This document shows positions 25,401-36,483 of a stretch of DNA of 64,000 bases, piece after piece. The notes under the pieces are model-generated. The model had not been told where the DNA came from, did no database searches, and worked only from the letters and a program-made list of their open reading frames with translations. This DNA comes from Phylloscopus collybita (taxonomy: Eukaryota > Chordata > Aves > Passeriformes > Phylloscopidae). The position numbers were made by a program, and so were the translations under genes. The stretch spans positions 12,626,001 to 12,690,000 of the forward strand of contig JAJNNQ010000009.1 in the NCBI GenBank assembly GCA_027886175.1, read 5' to 3'. The number at the start of each line of letters is the position of its first letter. Position 1 is the first letter of the stretch.

Positions 25401-25583
25401 GATTTTTGTTATAAAGGTTGTAACACAAGAACAGCCTGGGGATTGTTCCTTTGTCTTAATCTTTCACTCAACCTCCTCAACATAAGCCTTGTCCTTGAGC
25501 AGGACTGCTCCCTTGATACTCTGACTGAAACTGTGGGAATGCTGTCCATACAGTGTTTCTTGATGAACCAGTAGTCAGAGTGT
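19420..25583. other. Long unique stretch, no gene seen
   Basis: About 6.2 kb without a recognisable repeat or exon. The first 300 bases keep CpGs and several TAATTA-type homeodomain words, suggestive of a regulatory element but unproven. A perfect donor-like AAAG|GTAAGT near 20349 has no convincing exon before it; a Kozak-like GCCACCATGA just upstream opens only eight codons. Confidence 0.55.
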
Positions 25584-25611
25584 AAATAAACCCAGTCAAA
25601 TAAACCCAGTC
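25584..25611 (+). repeat. 14-bp tandem duplication at a CR1 edge
   Basis: AAATAAACCCAGTC occurs twice head to tail at 25584-25597 and 25598-25611, immediately before the CR1 fragment begins. Confidence 0.9.
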
Positions 25612-25624
25612 AAGAGTTGTGTGG

Positions 25625-26403
25625 TGGAAGAACCTCAATCAGTTGGAGAGATGGGCAGCCAAGAAGTCTGTAGTTAACAAGGGCAAATGCAGATTCCTGC
25701 ACCAAGGGAGGAATAACCTCAGGCACCAGCACAGGCTGGGAGCTGACCTGCTGGAAAGCCCAGCTCTGTGCAAAAAGACCTGGGGGACCTGGTGAACAAC
25801 AAGCTGCCCGTGAGCCACAGTGTGTCCTTGGGGCCAAGAGGGCCAATGGTGTCCTGGGGTGCATCATGGAGAACACTGCCAGCAGGTTGAGGGATGGGAT
25901 CCTGCCCCTCTGCTCAGCCCTACTGAGGCCACACCTGAAATTCTGTGTCCAGTTCTGGGCTCCTCAGTACAAGAGAGACATGGAGCTCCTGGAGCATGCC
26001 CAGCAGTGGGCAATGAAGGGACATGAGCATCTCTCTTTTGAGAAAAGACTGAGGGAGGTGGGCCTGTTCAGCCTTGAGAAGAGAACACTGACAGGGGACC
26101 TCATCAGTGTCTGTCAGTATCTGAAGGGAGGGTGCCAGGAGGATGGAGCCAGGCTCTGCTCAATGCTGCCAAGCAATAGAAAAAGAGGCAATGGGCAGAG
26201 ACTGATGCACAGAAGATCCATCTGAACATGAAGAAGAATTTCTGTACTGTGCAGGTGACCAAACATTGGTACAGGTTGCCCAGAGAGGTTGTGGAGTCTC
26301 CCTCACTGGAGATATTCAATAACCATCTGGATGCAGCTCTGTGCCTTGTGCTCTAGGATGCCTCTGCTTGAGCAGAGAAGTTGGACTGGTGACTGTCTCT
26401 GGT
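25625..26403 (+). mobile_element. CR1 LINE, ORF2 C-terminal half and 3' UTR
   Basis: CR1 landmarks in order: AACAAGGGCAAATGCAG, GGAGGAATAACCTCAGGCACC, CAGGCTGGGAGCTGACC, CCTGGGGTGCATCATGG, TGAGGCCACACCTGAAATTC, AGTACAAGAGAGACATGGAGC, GAAGGGAGGGTGCCAGGAGG, CCATCTGAACATGAAGAAG and GCCCAGAGAGGTTGTGGAGTC, ending near GAAGTTGGACTGGTGACTG. The 119-codon frame at 25866-26225 preserves part of the CR1 ORF2 C-terminus (LRPHLKFCVQFWAPQYKRD). Frameshifts break the rest. The final ATTCTGTG tail is missing or diverged. This is the best-preserved CR1 3' half in the window. Confidence 0.93.
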
Positions 26404-26603
26404 CTCTTAAACCTTATCCATTCTGTTATTTTGAGAAGAAAAAATCACTTTCCTCTTCCAGGGTAGAAAAGAGATGGATATGCAACACTTAGCTCATGAA
26501 ACCTTCTCTTGAAGGACTAGAAAAGAGTTGGCTAAGTCCACTGGCTTTTAGATGTCTTGCCTCTTACTGACCATTTTTTCCCACTCATTGTTTTCTGTTA
26601 TAG

Positions 26604-26723
26604 CTCATCCTTAAAGACATGGGTGTTCACCTTCTTGATGACAATGGCTGTGTCCTGAGAGCTACCAAGATTGATCTTACAAGACACATGTTCACCATGC
26701 GATGGGATCTGCTGTCCCAAATG
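26604..26723 (+). CDS. Candidate internal exon, 120 bp (40 codons), unknown protein
   Basis: The segment is bounded by an acceptor-like CATTGTTTTCTGTTATAG ending at 26603 and a donor ATG|GTAAAA at 26724. It is exactly 40 codons, open in the first frame (phase 0-0), while the other two frames stop early. Residues begin LILKDMGVHLLDDNGCVLRA and end TMRWDLLSQM. The composition is less biased than a typical chance frame from AT-rich DNA. I cannot place it in a family. Its phase does not match the 10929/13980/15912 set, so it would belong to a different gene or transcript. It starts 200 bases after a CR1 copy but does not resemble CR1. Confidence 0.35.
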
Positions 26724-29700
26724 GTAAAAAGTCCATCACCATTTTCTTTTGTTAAACAAGTCAAAGAATGGTAATAGAAAGGGTTTTTCCTAAAATCCTA
26801 CAACACGGAATTTCTCCTATGGCATTTTGAGAATTACTGTTATTTTCATAAAGACTATAAGCACAAGAAAAACATAACTGGGGCTTCCCAACAGACTAAA
26901 AATAGGCCTTGCTGGGGTACAAGTTAAGATTTTGTTTTATTCTAGGATTAAAATGAAAGACATTTCTTAAGACAGAGACTGGGAAAACAGTGTGGAAAAG
27001 CAACATTTACATGCTGGACATTGTAGGATTGGTACTGTAAATTTGTTATACAGAAGACAAAAGAGAAATCTGTTCTCTCCCATTTGTCTTCAGAAATTGT
27101 TGCCTGGAATATTGTGTCCATTAAAAAGACCCCAGGACAGAACAAAAAAGAACAGTAAAAATATCAGATAACCAATCAACATGGCCTGTGAATGCATTAA
27201 AAGAATATGCTTTTATAGAGGTTAGAGAGAGCAGGATAAATGTGAGACAAGAGAGAAGCTTTCGAATAACTGAAGAAATTATTACAAAGAGAAAACAAAT
27301 TGACTAAACTGACTGCAAAGAAGATTTAAATTGAATGTTAGAAATAAAACCAGACTGGTAAGAGAATCTTGTTCAGTGGGGGCTTGTAAAAGCAGGCCAT
27401 GCACACTTAGTCTGGTCAAAGTGTAAGCTTGAGCCTGTTTCTGAGGAGAGATTAGGTGGCCACTTGTGGTCCCTCCTTCCTGGCAGGTTTATGACTCAAA
27501 GTGGCAGCTGGAGTACTGAATTAACGGGCACCTGCCAAAATCACCTCCAGGAAGTGCTTTTCTTATCAATCATCTTGAAATATTGTTGCTGTTGTGTCAC
27601 ACTGATGTGGAGTTTACTTTCTGTCACTGACTCAAACTCCATGATTGTTCCTAGAAAAGTGTGTTCTTGGAGGACAATTTTGGTATGATTCCAGAAATCC
27701 AAAGAAAGGTCGTGTTTTAAGTTTCATAAATGCTTATAACTCATTTTAATCCAGCTTTTTAACCAGCTCAGATATGCCTCTTGCAGGAGTTACTCCTGGT
27801 ACTTGTCAACAGAGGAAACACAGGATGAGCAGGACTGGTGGGCATTCCTCAGAAAAAACAAAGCAATTGGTTGCCACAGCTTATCAGGAGGCAGTGTCAC
27901 AGACCCAGATATGGCAGTCTAGTGTCTAGTCCGGCAGGTATGAGCTTCTGATGAGAAATTTGTAGTGTAATAAGAAATATGGAGTCTCCTGGTTTGCATC
28001 CAGATCCAACATTTGGGAGGGTAACAGTGATGACCATAATATGAAGCCACAGTTGATTACAGTGATGCACTTATATCAGCTGGTCTTTTCTTATCAACGT
28101 CTCCCATTGCAAATCTCCACAGAGGTTTATAAGGCAAGCAGCATTTTGCAGGCACTCTAAGCTGGTGTTCCTTTTGCACACAGCTCTATTCTCTCATTCA
28201 CCTCTCTGTAACCATTGCACATGGTGTTCAGCAAGGTATGTTAGAAGAGAGAAGGTTTGATTAGGCCAACCCTTACAATTTGTAGAAATTGTTCTCATAG
28301 GCAGTAAATTCTTTCAGGCTGCCAAGTCCTCAGCTGGTTCTGAGGAATAAAGACTTTTTCCTTCAGATATGGCACAGAAATTCCAAAGTATCTTTAAGCC
28401 TATTAGTCACCATTTTTCAAGGTAATGTCAAGGCAATATTTTAAAGGTATTATATTTTGCTTTCCCAGGTAGTGGTTTTCTTTATCCAAAGGTTATTCAG
28501 ACTGATAATGTATGCTTGACCTTTGGTTTGGGAAGGCAGAAAATAAGCCCAATACCTCCCATCTGTATTTGCTTCTCCATTAGCATTTCCTTTCTAAATC
28601 ACTCACAGGTATAGTGCTGCCCTAACTGTTGAGAAAGACAGGCTGGTGAAATCAGCAGGAGATCAGGAAAGCACTTAGAGGTGATGGGCTGCTGCTTCAA
28701 AAAGCACCTGCATAAATAAATCTGCATCAGAGGGCAGAAGGGAAATGAAGCTCAAAATCTGGCTGTCTGCCTGAACTTCCCAGGCCCATGGTACTGTTTC
28801 TGCTAAGTGGGAACAGGCAGAAGTGATTTTGCTTTTCTCTCTTCTTTTTGGACATGCCATGGGAATGAGTCCATTCAATAGAAACCTGGTGAACACTGAC
28901 AACAAGAGGCATTCCTTCTGCCCAGGAGATCCCAAATACTGAAAGGACTGACTGAAACCTAACAGGCCCTCAAGCCCTGCCGATGTCAGCTGATCTCTGA
29001 CCTCCTGTGTTTTCCTCCATCAAAATCATTGCTCACCTTCTGGTATATAAAGCATTTTGCAGGAAGGTTGTTTCAACAAAACTTTTCATATTCTTTACAA
29101 AGCTGGGTGGTTCAGATTGTAGAGCAATGCAGCTCTCTGACTACAAAAAGCCATCAATCCTTTCCAGATGTGGAAGCAACAGATAGAGGCAAGTGGGCTT
29201 GGAACTGCTACGTACAGAGCAAAAAACCTATAGAAGATGCAAATGGAATGGGAAATAAGAAATGATCAGGGACAACTAAAGTATCTATGACAACAAAATT
29301 ATTATTTGATCAAAAGCCGGGTGAAGGGAGATGATCAATAACAACAGTAGTGTGCAGGAGGAAGAGAAGTAGGAAGCAGGAGGTGCAAAGGACCAAGGGA
29401 AAAATATTAGGATTGTTCTGCAAGGTGCCATCATGCTAGAAGTAAAGGGGTACTCTAAAGATAGCAAGAATAATTTAAGTAAGAAAAAATAAAGGAAAGA
29501 TTTTCAGATCTGGACTGGAAGAAATTAGTCTGATTTGGAGAGCACCAGATATCAGCAAATTAATTAATCAGGTAGCAGAGCTGATGTAAGCATGCCATCG
29601 ATTAAACCTGGCATTGATATCATACTGAACATCATCACTGAGCAGGATTTTAGTTGTCTGAGTTCCTAAAATATTTCCTTCAGGCTGTACATGATTCTGC

Positions 29701-31990
29701 ATTTAAAGAAGAAAAAGAGCAGGCTACCTTTTTTTTTTTTTTTCCCTTTTCCCGAGCTTTGAAGTAAGGTAAAGTCACTTCATTTAGTTTCTCTCCCATG
29801 GCTCCCTTCTGGAAGGCTTTTTAAACATACTTTCAAAAGTACTGAGGTTTAATGATCTGACACTGCTCCCACTGAAGTCACTGTTGAAATTTCTTTTGAC
29901 TTCAGGTTCTAAACAAGTTAATGAATAAGGTGAAAAATAAGTACAAGATATGTGAAACTGAAGCTGTAACCAAGAGGATTTTTAATTTCAGTTCCTGTAG
30001 AACAAGTTTTAAAATAAAAATAGAAGCCTCAATACCCATTTCCTAGATGACTGCCTGGATACTCAGATTCCTGGTCGTTCTGATATCAGCATTGTGACCA
30101 CTTGTTTGCTTTGTCAGTCAATCAAATACAGAAGAAAGTGTCTTGATTTAAGTTCAGGAGAGAATAAGACATTTTTGTAATAACAAAAAAATTGCAGTAC
30201 TGAGCAAACCCCTTCCACCAGCTCCCTTTTTTAGTCTACTTTTGTTCACATGTCCTGGCAGATATAAGCACAATTTTGTGGGGCAGAAAACATTTCAAAA
30301 TAAAAACTACTATTTTGATCAAAACAACATTTCATTGTACAGCACCCTTCAAAGGACAATTTTCCTTCCCTGCTGTCTTCATCGAACTAGCCTACACAAT
30401 ATTGATAGCGATAAATGAGAGATATGTTAAAACAGAGGAAATGGAATAAAAATCCCTAAACTTTCTAAAACATCTGGACTTCTAATTTTTCAAAATAAAT
30501 GAGGCATCACCCCTGAAGTATGGATGAAACAGATCTTAGAGACAGACTTATTACTACCTTCTTTTTCAGTTCACGTTAAAACCTCTTGATTGGTGACCTC
30601 TCTTTCAGGCAGCTACTTAATTTACTCATTCTGATGGTCAGTTGTGTAGCCAGCTTTTATAGCTGTGATGAGACACCCCCCCTGCACTTTTGAAATTAAT
30701 TTTCTCTAATTACTAACAAGCAGACATGGTTTGGGATGCTTATGGATGATTGCATATGGGCATTAGAAGATACAAGAAACAAGTAAGATTAGTACTTTCC
30801 AAATGGGCATAAGTTAGATTCAGTCCTTCTGCTCCTTTTGGCTACTTGGGCCTATCAACCTGACTAAGAAGATACATATTCTTCAGGAAAAATTTCATCT
30901 GTCTGCTGTGAACCATGAATTTAGAAAGAGGAAGACAGCTGCCTTCTGTCATGGAGGGGTAGTGAGTCAGGGAAAGGAGAAGCCCAAAAACCTGCTAGAG
31001 CATGATAATAGGCAAGAGAATGAGTGTTCTGGATGACTTTTTCTTCTTTTTAAATACATGCAAGGAACTATAAAAAGTCAATAATAGGCTGAATAAATAG
31101 TTGCATGCAGGATTCATGCCATTGCCTCATGAAGGCATCTGTTGATATTTACCAGCTCACAACAGCAGAGTTAATGCAAACTGTGTAATTTCTTTCCATA
31201 TTACCCTTTCAAATAGTAGACATTACTCTTAATGGGAATATCACAGAAATGAAAAGCCAATAGTAAATGAAAATTTCACAGTGTTATGGTGCTAAAGCAG
31301 TGTCAGCACCAATTTAAAAGTGTTTCCATTTAAAATTTAATGAATATGGTCAGACACTGGAAAGCAGCATAAATGCTGTGTCAAGCAGTGGTCAAGCAAT
31401 GTCCAGTTTTTTTAAATGGCTTCAGGCCTGATTTAAATTCTGTCCAGTTCAATGGGACTCCTTCCAGTCACTTCACTCTGGTCCTCAATGTTCCAGTGTT
31501 ATGTGCCTAGGAAATATATTGTATTAGTGGTAAAAGTTGCCATGTATCCAAGGGGTCATTTACTTCTCTCTCATGTAAAGAGAGTGATTTTCTGAACATG
31601 AACAGACTGGGTTTGTGAATATTAAAAATTGCTGTTATGCACTCCATAATTTATCACTCAAATTGCACCTTCAGCTATATTAGGTATGCTCAAGGATCCT
31701 CAAAGATTGTGTGATTAAGTACTCAGTAAGTTAACTAAGAGCTTGGCTTCTCATTTCCTCACATCTGGAAGGATCATTTACATTTGTGAGATTTGTTACT
31801 TATTTCTAGAATATTTGGAAGGTCATAGCATCTAGGAGTCTAAAGCTACATACCTGGACCTAAACTTCTTAATGGTTCGTAGGATCAGAACAAAAAAAGT
31901 CATACCTCAAGCAACTTATAGTCCATGGAGAAGAGAAGTGAGCAAATAACTGGGTACAGGAGGTTCAGAAGCCTGTTGCTGGCTGGTATA
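26724..31990. other. Long unique stretch, no confident gene
   Basis: About 5.3 kb with no recognised repeat apart from a T15 run near 29729-29743. A good acceptor (TCTCCCATTTGTCTTCAG, ending about 27093) opens 25 codons in phase 0, compatible with the 26604 exon, but ends in a stop without a nearby poly(A) signal. Nothing else stands out. Confidence 0.55.
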
Positions 31991-32768
31991 TGTCCTGGGT
32001 TGTGGAGCCAGGGGTTGTATATTCTATTTTCATCTTGTTAAAAAGCAGTTGGGGAGATGCTTTTCTTTATCTCCGGTAACTCAAGGGGGAAGAGGCCTGA
32101 CGCCTTCAGATAATGGGCCATTAGCACCTCCCCAGGCTGTACCCCCGCCCAGAGCAGTGCATCTGCATTTCCATCATCTTATTGTGAGATGCATCACATC
32201 CCCCTGGCAGTGGGGGCGGGGGGGCAGGCAGCTTCTACCTGGATAAAAACTCAGACACAGGACAGGAAAGCCTCTAGCTTCACCTGATTTTCTGGGAGGA
32301 AGACTGGACCTCTTTTACTACTGGACTCTTCCCACCACCACTGGACCCCCTTTTACCACCACTGGACCCTTCCCATCACCACTGGACCCCTGTCACCATC
32401 ACTGGACCCGTTTCTCTACAGGATCATCTTTACCACACCAGAACCACATCTGCCACTGAAGGAGGACTCACTTGGGGACTGCTTCCAACACCCTGACCCA
32501 CAGGGTGTCAGGTTGTAGTCCTGACTCTGTCAGGGTTCTCAAAAATTTTTGTTTGTTTGTTTGCTTGGTTTGGTTGGGTGGTTTTGTTTTCTGCTACATT
32601 TGTATTGTTAATATTCCCAGTAAAGAACTGTTATTCCTATTCCCAAACTCTTTGCCTGAAAGCCCTTGATTGCAAATTTATAATTTGGCGGGGGTGAGGG
32701 GTTTACATTCTCCATTCTAGAGGAACCAGAGTTTCCCTGGCAGATACCTGTCTTTCCAAACCAAGACA
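31991..32768 (+). mobile_element. Solo LTR of an endogenous retrovirus, copy A, 778 bp
   Basis: Begins TGTCCTGGGTTGTGG and ends CCAAACCAAGACA, so both ends have the TG...CA form and are imperfectly inverted. A TATA-like GGATAAAAAC is at 32241-32250 and an AGTAAA poly(A)-type signal at 32620-32625, giving plus-strand sense. The flanking pentamers GTATA (31986-31990) and GTACA (32769-32773) differ by one transition and may be a worn 5-bp target duplication. No internal retroviral sequence is attached. The same family occurs inverted at 41577-42303. The TGTCTTGGTTT/GACA end pattern is one I associate with passerine ERVs. Confidence 0.85.
32304..32409 (+). repeat. ~20-bp tandem repeat inside LTR copy A
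   Basis: The word CTGGAC recurs at 32304, 32321, 32341, 32362, 32382 and 32402, in a unit close to CACCACTGGACCC(C)TTTTAC of about 20 bases. It lies just downstream of the TATA-like box, so in the transcribed leader. The sister LTR at 41577-42303 has only two such units. Confidence 0.85.
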
Positions 32769-35649
32769 GTACAACAGGCAGTAGCCTCAAGACTTCAGCA
32801 ACAGACACAATTGCCAAATCTCTGGTTTGTTTTAATGTTGCTGACATCATGGCAAAGGTGCTTTTCCAAGAGGGCTTGAGGGAGAGCAGTGAAGGAGCTT
32901 TAGGGTTGTGTTCAGGGAACACCTCCCGTGCCTGGGAAAGACAGCTCCAGCTTGAAAGTCTACCGAGAGATGGATTGCAGGCTGGCAGCTGGGGTGAGCA
33001 GAGTGGGGAACAAGCCTTCCAGCAGCGTGTGAGCAATGATAGATTAAATTGTTTTTAAACCATTAGAGACCCTCAGGTGAAAGACACTGTATGATTACAA
33101 ATAATCCTGAAAAGGCAAATGCTGAATATAAAGCTGTCAATGATGTTTCTGGAGGAGAAAGAGAATACTCCATGACTTCCACTGATGCAAATCTGGTCAG
33201 CTTGTTTGTCCTGTGCAAACATTTCCTCTCCTGTCCCACTTGTTATCTTTAATAATTAGAAAATGAAATAAATTTAATACGGTGAATGTATTAGTTTTTT
33301 AAGAAAATGGAATTTCTCCAGAATATTAATGACATTTATTACAGATTTTATTTGAACCTGTCTTGATTTTATTTGAACCTGTCTTGATTTTATTTTTCTG
33401 ATGTTTGTTTGATCATTAAAATGTAGGCTAGTGAGAATGTGAAGTGAAATCAACAGTGTACCTTGAATTTAAATACATCTTCTGTTTTGAACAAAAGTTT
33501 TTATTTGCAGCCATGGGGAAAAGGCAGCTCAGGAGTCACAACATAAGTAATACTCTGCAAAATGTGTTCAAAAGGAATAAATTATATATTTCAGAAATTC
33601 CTGTGCACATCCTGCCAATTTTGACCTCTGTAATCTTCAGCAAGCCAGATTTTACGTAGGTCTGCGCCACATTTATTCTCAGGACCAAATTGTTCCAGAT
33701 GACTCCACTCCCAACCCCAGTAAACTCTGCACCATTCCTTCTCCATACCTTCTCCGTACCTTAGGCCAAACCTAAAAAATATTGCTCTGAGCTGTATGGG
33801 AAATTAACCTGACTCATGGTTATTCACTCTGTAAATAGACCATTAACTCCGAGGCAAGGGTTCAACATAGATATATGTAGTCATTTTTATGCTTTTGGCA
33901 TTATAATTCATGTGCCTGCTATATAAGCAAATGTGCAGAAAAATGCATAGACATATTTGTGGAAATCCCTGACCTTCTAAAATGAATGGGAATATTACTG
34001 AAGATTCAAGTAGAAATAGGTCCCTCATTATTCCTTAAGCTGATTACCACCGGTCACATTGGTGACAGTTTGCCACCCTCCTAGTTTCCCTGGAAAACCA
34101 GAATTGATAGATAGCTCTTCCATTGCCAACAACATCACAATTCTGATGTGGTTTTAAATGTGTTTAGCCATCATTTCCTTCTCCTGGTATGATCCTGGGT
34201 GGAAGATAAAAGTGATTAAGTGTTTAATGAAGTTGAGAGAATGATGCACTAGTCAGAGTTTCATGTATTAAGCTTTACAGAGCTGTACAGAGAGGGTCTA
34301 GTCCTGATAGAAAATATATACCTGTAATTTGCTAATGACTTAGTGGAAATTGTGGATGCTTGATCTCTTACACAGCCTCCACTTGGAGCTGGCCCCATGA
34401 AAGCACTAGCTTGGCAGGGCTGAGAGAGCAAGCAGTTTGTGTAAACCATTACCTATGCAAACTCGTCATTTTGGCTGACAATAAGAGACAGTGGGAAGAA
34501 AATAATTAGACTAACCATGCTGAGTGTCCTCATCAAAGGATAAAAAAAAAATCAAACCTAGAAATATGAGTGAGGTTTTTTATTATTTTTTTTTTTTAGT
34601 TGTAATCCTCAGACTAACAGAAAAAGAGGCAATGAGAAAACAAAGATTTATGTCAGACTGGAAGTCCTCATTATCAACCCACAACCTTGAGATGGAAAAA
34701 AGAATTCCTGCAACTCGATTCTTCACAAGTAAACTCTGATTGCTAATTATTTGCTAAATTTCCTGCTGATGTTCCCTGAGTGTAGGCAGGCTTGATGAAA
34801 GTTTCTGATGCTTGTCTTGTCAGCAGGAGAGAAGAAAAAGTGGGCCAGATTAGTTCAGAAAGGACCCTCACTGCTCATCACTTACATTTTCACTGAACAT
34901 GCATTGACACTTGTTTGCCACCAGGTTCACAGCATCCCCTCCACCTTTCTTCATCATGGACATTTGATGTACAGCTGCTCAGGTTCTCTAAAAATTTATG
35001 GCAATAAAAATCTCTGAAAAAACCCCAAACTGATATGTCACTCATCTTCTACAGCCTGCAGAATAGAGGAAATCTTGCAGAAAATTATTGTAACAGGTAC
35101 AGTCCCTTTTACCTATCACCTCTCCTCACACTCAGCAGCCAAACTACAAGTAATAAGTTATCACTGTCCAGTGTTATTTGACCTTTGGTATTCAGATGTG
35201 TCCCAGCACATGGCTATCTGTAGAGCTGCTAGGACAGCATTGCAATGCTTCTGAAACAGTATGGTACATCTATAGAGAGAGGTCTGTGGTATCAGACAGA
35301 GGTCAGTTCTTCAATGACATTGAATGATAACTGCAAAATTGCATAGGAGGAAAATTGCACAGGAGGGGCAGGGAATGGAATGTGGGTTCTCTGTGCCACA
35401 GGGAGGCCTCTGTACAATCTAAGTACATTAGTAATCACATCTGGTCTCTTTTTCCTTCCTAATGAGTATTATTCCATGCAATGTGGAAGGGCTTTAATGG
35501 GAGGAAATTAGAGGACATTTCTTGTCCTCCTCTCATTTTATGTCAACTGCCATAATTAGGTGATGGTCTTACAGCTATCCTTTTTTAGGAAAAAGAAAAA
35601 TCAGTATTTTGGGGGTTGTGTGAGTCATCAACTAGGCAGATTTTACACC
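32769..35649. other. Unique DNA, no confident gene
   Basis: The first 300 bases are GC-richer than average and carry a 69-codon plus frame without recognisable motif. A 21-base unit (GATTTTATTTGAACCTGTCTT) is repeated at 33344-33364 and 33365-33385, with a partial third copy. An acceptor-like site ending near 33511 leads into an ATG-containing frame of about 50 codons that stops at 33657-33659 with no donor. Not supported as a gene. Confidence 0.55.
33344..33400 (+). repeat. 21-bp tandem repeat, about 2.5 copies
   Basis: GATTTTATTTGAACCTGTCTT is present twice exactly (33344-33364, 33365-33385) and a third copy starts GATTTTATTT at 33386 before diverging. Confidence 0.9.
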
Positions 35650-36483
35650 CATAAATTCATGGGCTCCGATGGAATGCACCCATGACTGCTGAGGGACCTG
35701 GCAGATGTTGTTCTGCTGTTCTCCGCAGTCTTTGAAAAATCATGGAGAATGGGAGAGGTGCCTGATGACAGGAGAAATGCCAGTGTTGCTTCCAAAAGGG
35801 CAAGAAGGAGAACCCAGGGAACTATCAGCTAGTCAGCTTCACCTCCACCCCGGCAATAACTATGGAAAAGGTCATTCTGGAGGTTATCACCAAGAATATA
35901 AAAGAAAAGAAGGTCAACAGGAATAGTCAGCGTGGTATCAACAAGGGGAAATCAAGTTTAACCAATCTGACAGCCTGCTGTGATGACATGGCAGGATGGA
36001 TTGATGAGAAGAGAGCAGTGGATTTGTCCACCTTGGCTTCACTAGGGTTTCACACTGTCTCCCATGATATCCTTGCAGGTAAGCTCAGGAGGTGTGGATT
36101 AGATGAAGGCACAAGGTGGATCAAGAGCTGGCTGAATGGCAGAGCTCAGAGGGTTGTGACCAGGGGAGTAGGAGGCCTGTAGTCTGTGGAATTCTCTGGG
36201 GATCAATGGTGAGTCCAGTCTTATTCAATTTGTTTATCAACAAAATAAACAATGGGATAGAATGTACCTCAGCAAGTTTTCTGGTGGTACGAAACTGGGG
36301 GGGTGGCTGATATATCTGAAGGCTGTGCTGCTATTCAGTGGGACCTTGATAGGCTTGAGAGTTGGGCAGAGGGAAATTCAGTGAGGTTCAGCAAGGGCAA
36401 GTGTAGGGTCCTGCACCTGGGGAGGAATAACCCCAAGTACCAGCACAGGCTGGGGACTGACCTGCTAAAGAGTAGTTCTGAAT
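35650..36483 (+). mobile_element. CR1 LINE fragment, reverse-transcriptase domain, inactivated
   Basis: Follows CR1 ORF2 from CTCCGATGGAATGCACCC through ATGGAGAATGGGAGAGGTGCC, a relic of the HGFTKGKS block (GINKGKSSLTNL), GAGCTGGCTGAATGGCAGAG, GTCCAGTCTTATTCAATTTG, and GGAGGAATAACCCC. The 106-codon frame at 35862-36182 keeps part of the domain. Two catalytic sites are lost. The YLDFSKAFD box is rewritten as STLASLGFH. The FADD box reads FSGG (36277-36288), both aspartate codons having become GGT. The copy has no 3' UTR or tail, so its downstream part was lost after insertion. Confidence 0.93.

Noticed and set aside
33512..33659. Acceptor followed by an ATG frame of about 50 codons in good start context
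   Set aside because: No donor, no related exon and no recognisable protein. It shows how easily chance frames follow good acceptors here.
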